In this document: piece after piece, positions 6,386-7,196 of the stretch
Position numbering within the stretch: the first letter of the stretch is position 1
Layout: every line of letters starts with the position of its first letter
From: an uncultured Porphyromonas sp.
Lineage (GTDB): Bacteria > Bacteroidota > Bacteroidia > Bacteroidales > Porphyromonadaceae
NCBI GenBank assembly: GCA_900546675.1
Contig: URDQ01000080.1
Location: 1-7,196, forward strand
DNA length: 7,196 nt
Direction: 5' to 3'
Notes under the pieces: generated by a model
The model's database searches: none
Told to the model about the DNA's origin: nothing
The model's input: the letters and a program-made list of their open reading frames with translations, nothing else
Translations under genes and position numbers: made by a program

Positions 6386-7090
6386 ATGATAGAGATAGAG
6401 GAGAAGCGACGCTGCTGTGGTTGCGAAGCGTGCCGACAGGTATGCCCCCAAGAGTGCATACGGATGGAGCGTGACGAGGAGGGCTTTGACTATCCAGTCG
6501 TCGATCTGGACCGTTGCATTGAGTGCCATAAGTGTGAGCGGGTCTGTCCCTTTATGAAGCTGGACGAGCCTCGCGAGCCGCAGGCTGTCTACGCAGCGTG
6601 TGCTACCGACGAAGTGCTCCGTGAGGCAAGTTCGTCGGGAGGGCTCTTTACGCTACTTGCTGAGGATACGCTACGACATGGGGGCGTGGTCTTTGGGGCG
6701 CGATTTGATGAGGCATGGAGCGTCTGTCACGACTATACGGAGACCATAGAGGGGCTGGCACCCTTTAGGGGTAGTAAGTATCTGCAGAGTCGTATCGGAG
6801 AGGGCTATCGACAAGCGGAGCAGTTTCTCAAAGATGGACGATCCGTCCTCTTCACAGGGACTCCCTGTCAGATCAAAGGCTTGGTCCACTACCTCGGACG
6901 TACCTACGAAAACTTGACGACGGTCGATGTGGTCTGCCACGGCGTGCCATCCCCGATGGTGTGGCAAAGGTACCTGACGACACTGCGAGCAGGGCAGGGG
7001 GAGATCACGGGGATCTCCTTTCGCGATAAATCGCTCTCGGGCTGGCGACGCTATGACTTTGTGGCACAAAGCACTGGAGGGCAGGGCTGA
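6386..7090 (+). CDS. Truncated FrhB/FdhB-family Fe-S protein
   Basis: The product resembles the coenzyme F420 hydrogenase/dehydrogenase beta subunit family, flavin and [4Fe-4S] oxidoreductases that in Bacteroidetes often sit near polysaccharide pyruvyl-transferase and glycosyltransferase genes; F420 use itself is unlikely here. Two ferredoxin motifs are complete: C10, C13, C16, C20-Pro and C44, C47, C50, C54-Pro. Then follow SSSGGLF (82-88), GTPCQIKGL (158-166) and CHGVPSP (184-190), typical of the N-terminal domain and the start of the C-terminal domain. The protein ends at residue 234 after FRDKSLSGWRRYDF, whereas relatives usually run to about 380-450 aa and contain further conserved cysteines. 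The stop lies where base composition changes sharply, so the last few codons may come from an inserted element. The ATG at 6386 is chosen because it directly precedes the ferredoxin domain and follows a -7 box; the frame is open back to 6233 but that part is promoter DNA. Probably non-functional, though both iron-sulfur sites are intact. Confidence 0.85.
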   Translation: MIEIEEKRRCCGCEACRQVCPQECIRMERDEEGFDYPVVDLDRCIECHKCERVCPFMKLDEPREPQAVYAACATDEVLREASSSGGLFTLLAEDTLRHGGVVFGARFDEAWSVCHDYTETIEGLAPFRGSKYLQSRIGEGYRQAEQFLKDGRSVLFTGTPCQIKGLVHYLGRTYENLTTVDVVCHGVPSPMVWQRYLTTLRAGQGEITGISFRDKSLSGWRRYDFVAQSTGGQG

Positions 7091-7196
7091 CGCATTATAA
7101 ATGAAAAGCTGATTTTTGGTGTTGAGGGGAGAATGAAGGGTCTAAAAAGGGGACTCAATATAGTCGCAAAAACTCTTCATTTTTCTCTTCAAAAAG
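7084..7196. mobile_element. Putative end of an inserted element
   Basis: From about 7084 (GGGCTGACGCATTATAAATG) coding homology stops and the DNA turns AT-rich: 38 G or C in the 106 bases 7091-7196 by hand count, against clearly more than half in the gene before it. None of the three plus-strand frames carries on the interrupted protein. The position inside a conserved domain, the composition change and the inverted repeat that follows all fit the tip of an insertion sequence or similar repeat. I cannot name a family and no transposase codons are visible. A genomic deletion junction or rearrangement is the alternative. Confidence 0.4.
7124..7189. repeat. Nested inverted repeat at right edge
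   Basis: Bases 7124-7140 (GAGGGGAGAATGAAGGG) oppose 7173-7189 (CTCTTCATTTTTCTCTT). Twelve of 17 positions are Watson-Crick pairs and the other five are all G-T, so a plus-strand RNA could pair along the whole arm. Outside it TTTTTG (7113-7118) faces CAAAAA (7190-7195), and inside the loop GACT at 7152-7155 faces AGTC at 7162-7165. This may be a subterminal structure of the inserted element or an RNA hairpin. Confidence 0.5.

Noticed and set aside
6671..7069. Minus-strand frame of 132 codons opposite the Fe-S gene
   Set aside because: The plus strand has clear ferredoxin and FrhB/FdhB motifs over the same bases, so this is a shadow.
7084..7196. Group II intron boundary
   Set aside because: The 5' end lacks the expected GUGYG start and no domain V-like hairpin is present.

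Overview
The window looks like a chromosomal piece from a Porphyromonas-like member of the Bacteroidales. The gene order ileS - dksA-like - lspA - DUF4296 lipoprotein is typical of that order. The IleS is of the long (about 1140 aa) Bacteroidetes kind, the LspA carries the long periplasmic insert of Bacteroidetes enzymes, and starts lack Shine-Dalgarno sequences while two have TAnnTTTG-type -7 boxes. Genus is an inference from protein style and moderately high GC; no rRNA or species marker is present.

Layout: positions 1-380 hold no gene I can support. They contain a striking array of eight TCYGAT hexamers spaced 9-10 bp apart (68-140), then a cluster of CCACGTGG-type palindromic repeats (188-346) whose last hairpin has a T-rich tail in the minus direction and probably terminates the operon. 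From 381 to 6233 a five-gene minus-strand series runs, in order of transcription, ileS (isoleucyl-tRNA synthetase), a TraR/DksA-family regulator with a degenerate zinc site, lspA (signal peptidase II), a DUF4296 lipoprotein with a long uncharacterised C-terminal part, and a 76-aa hypothetical protein. Gaps between genes are 83, 17, 15 and 44 bases. The genes join translation, transcription control and lipoprotein maturation; the DUF4296 protein is itself a likely LspA substrate.

Between 6234 and 6385 lies a divergent promoter region with one good -7 box on each strand. The plus-strand gene (6386-7090) encodes the N-terminal part of a two-[4Fe-4S] FrhB/FdhB-like (coenzyme F420 hydrogenase/dehydrogenase beta subunit family) protein. 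It stops after 234 residues, well short of family length. From about 7084 the sequence becomes AT-rich and contains a nested inverted repeat, which suggests the gene was interrupted by a mobile or repeated element whose remainder lies beyond the window.

Most of the window is ordinary core genome. The parts worth a second look are the two repeat structures at the left edge and the gene/element junction at the right edge.
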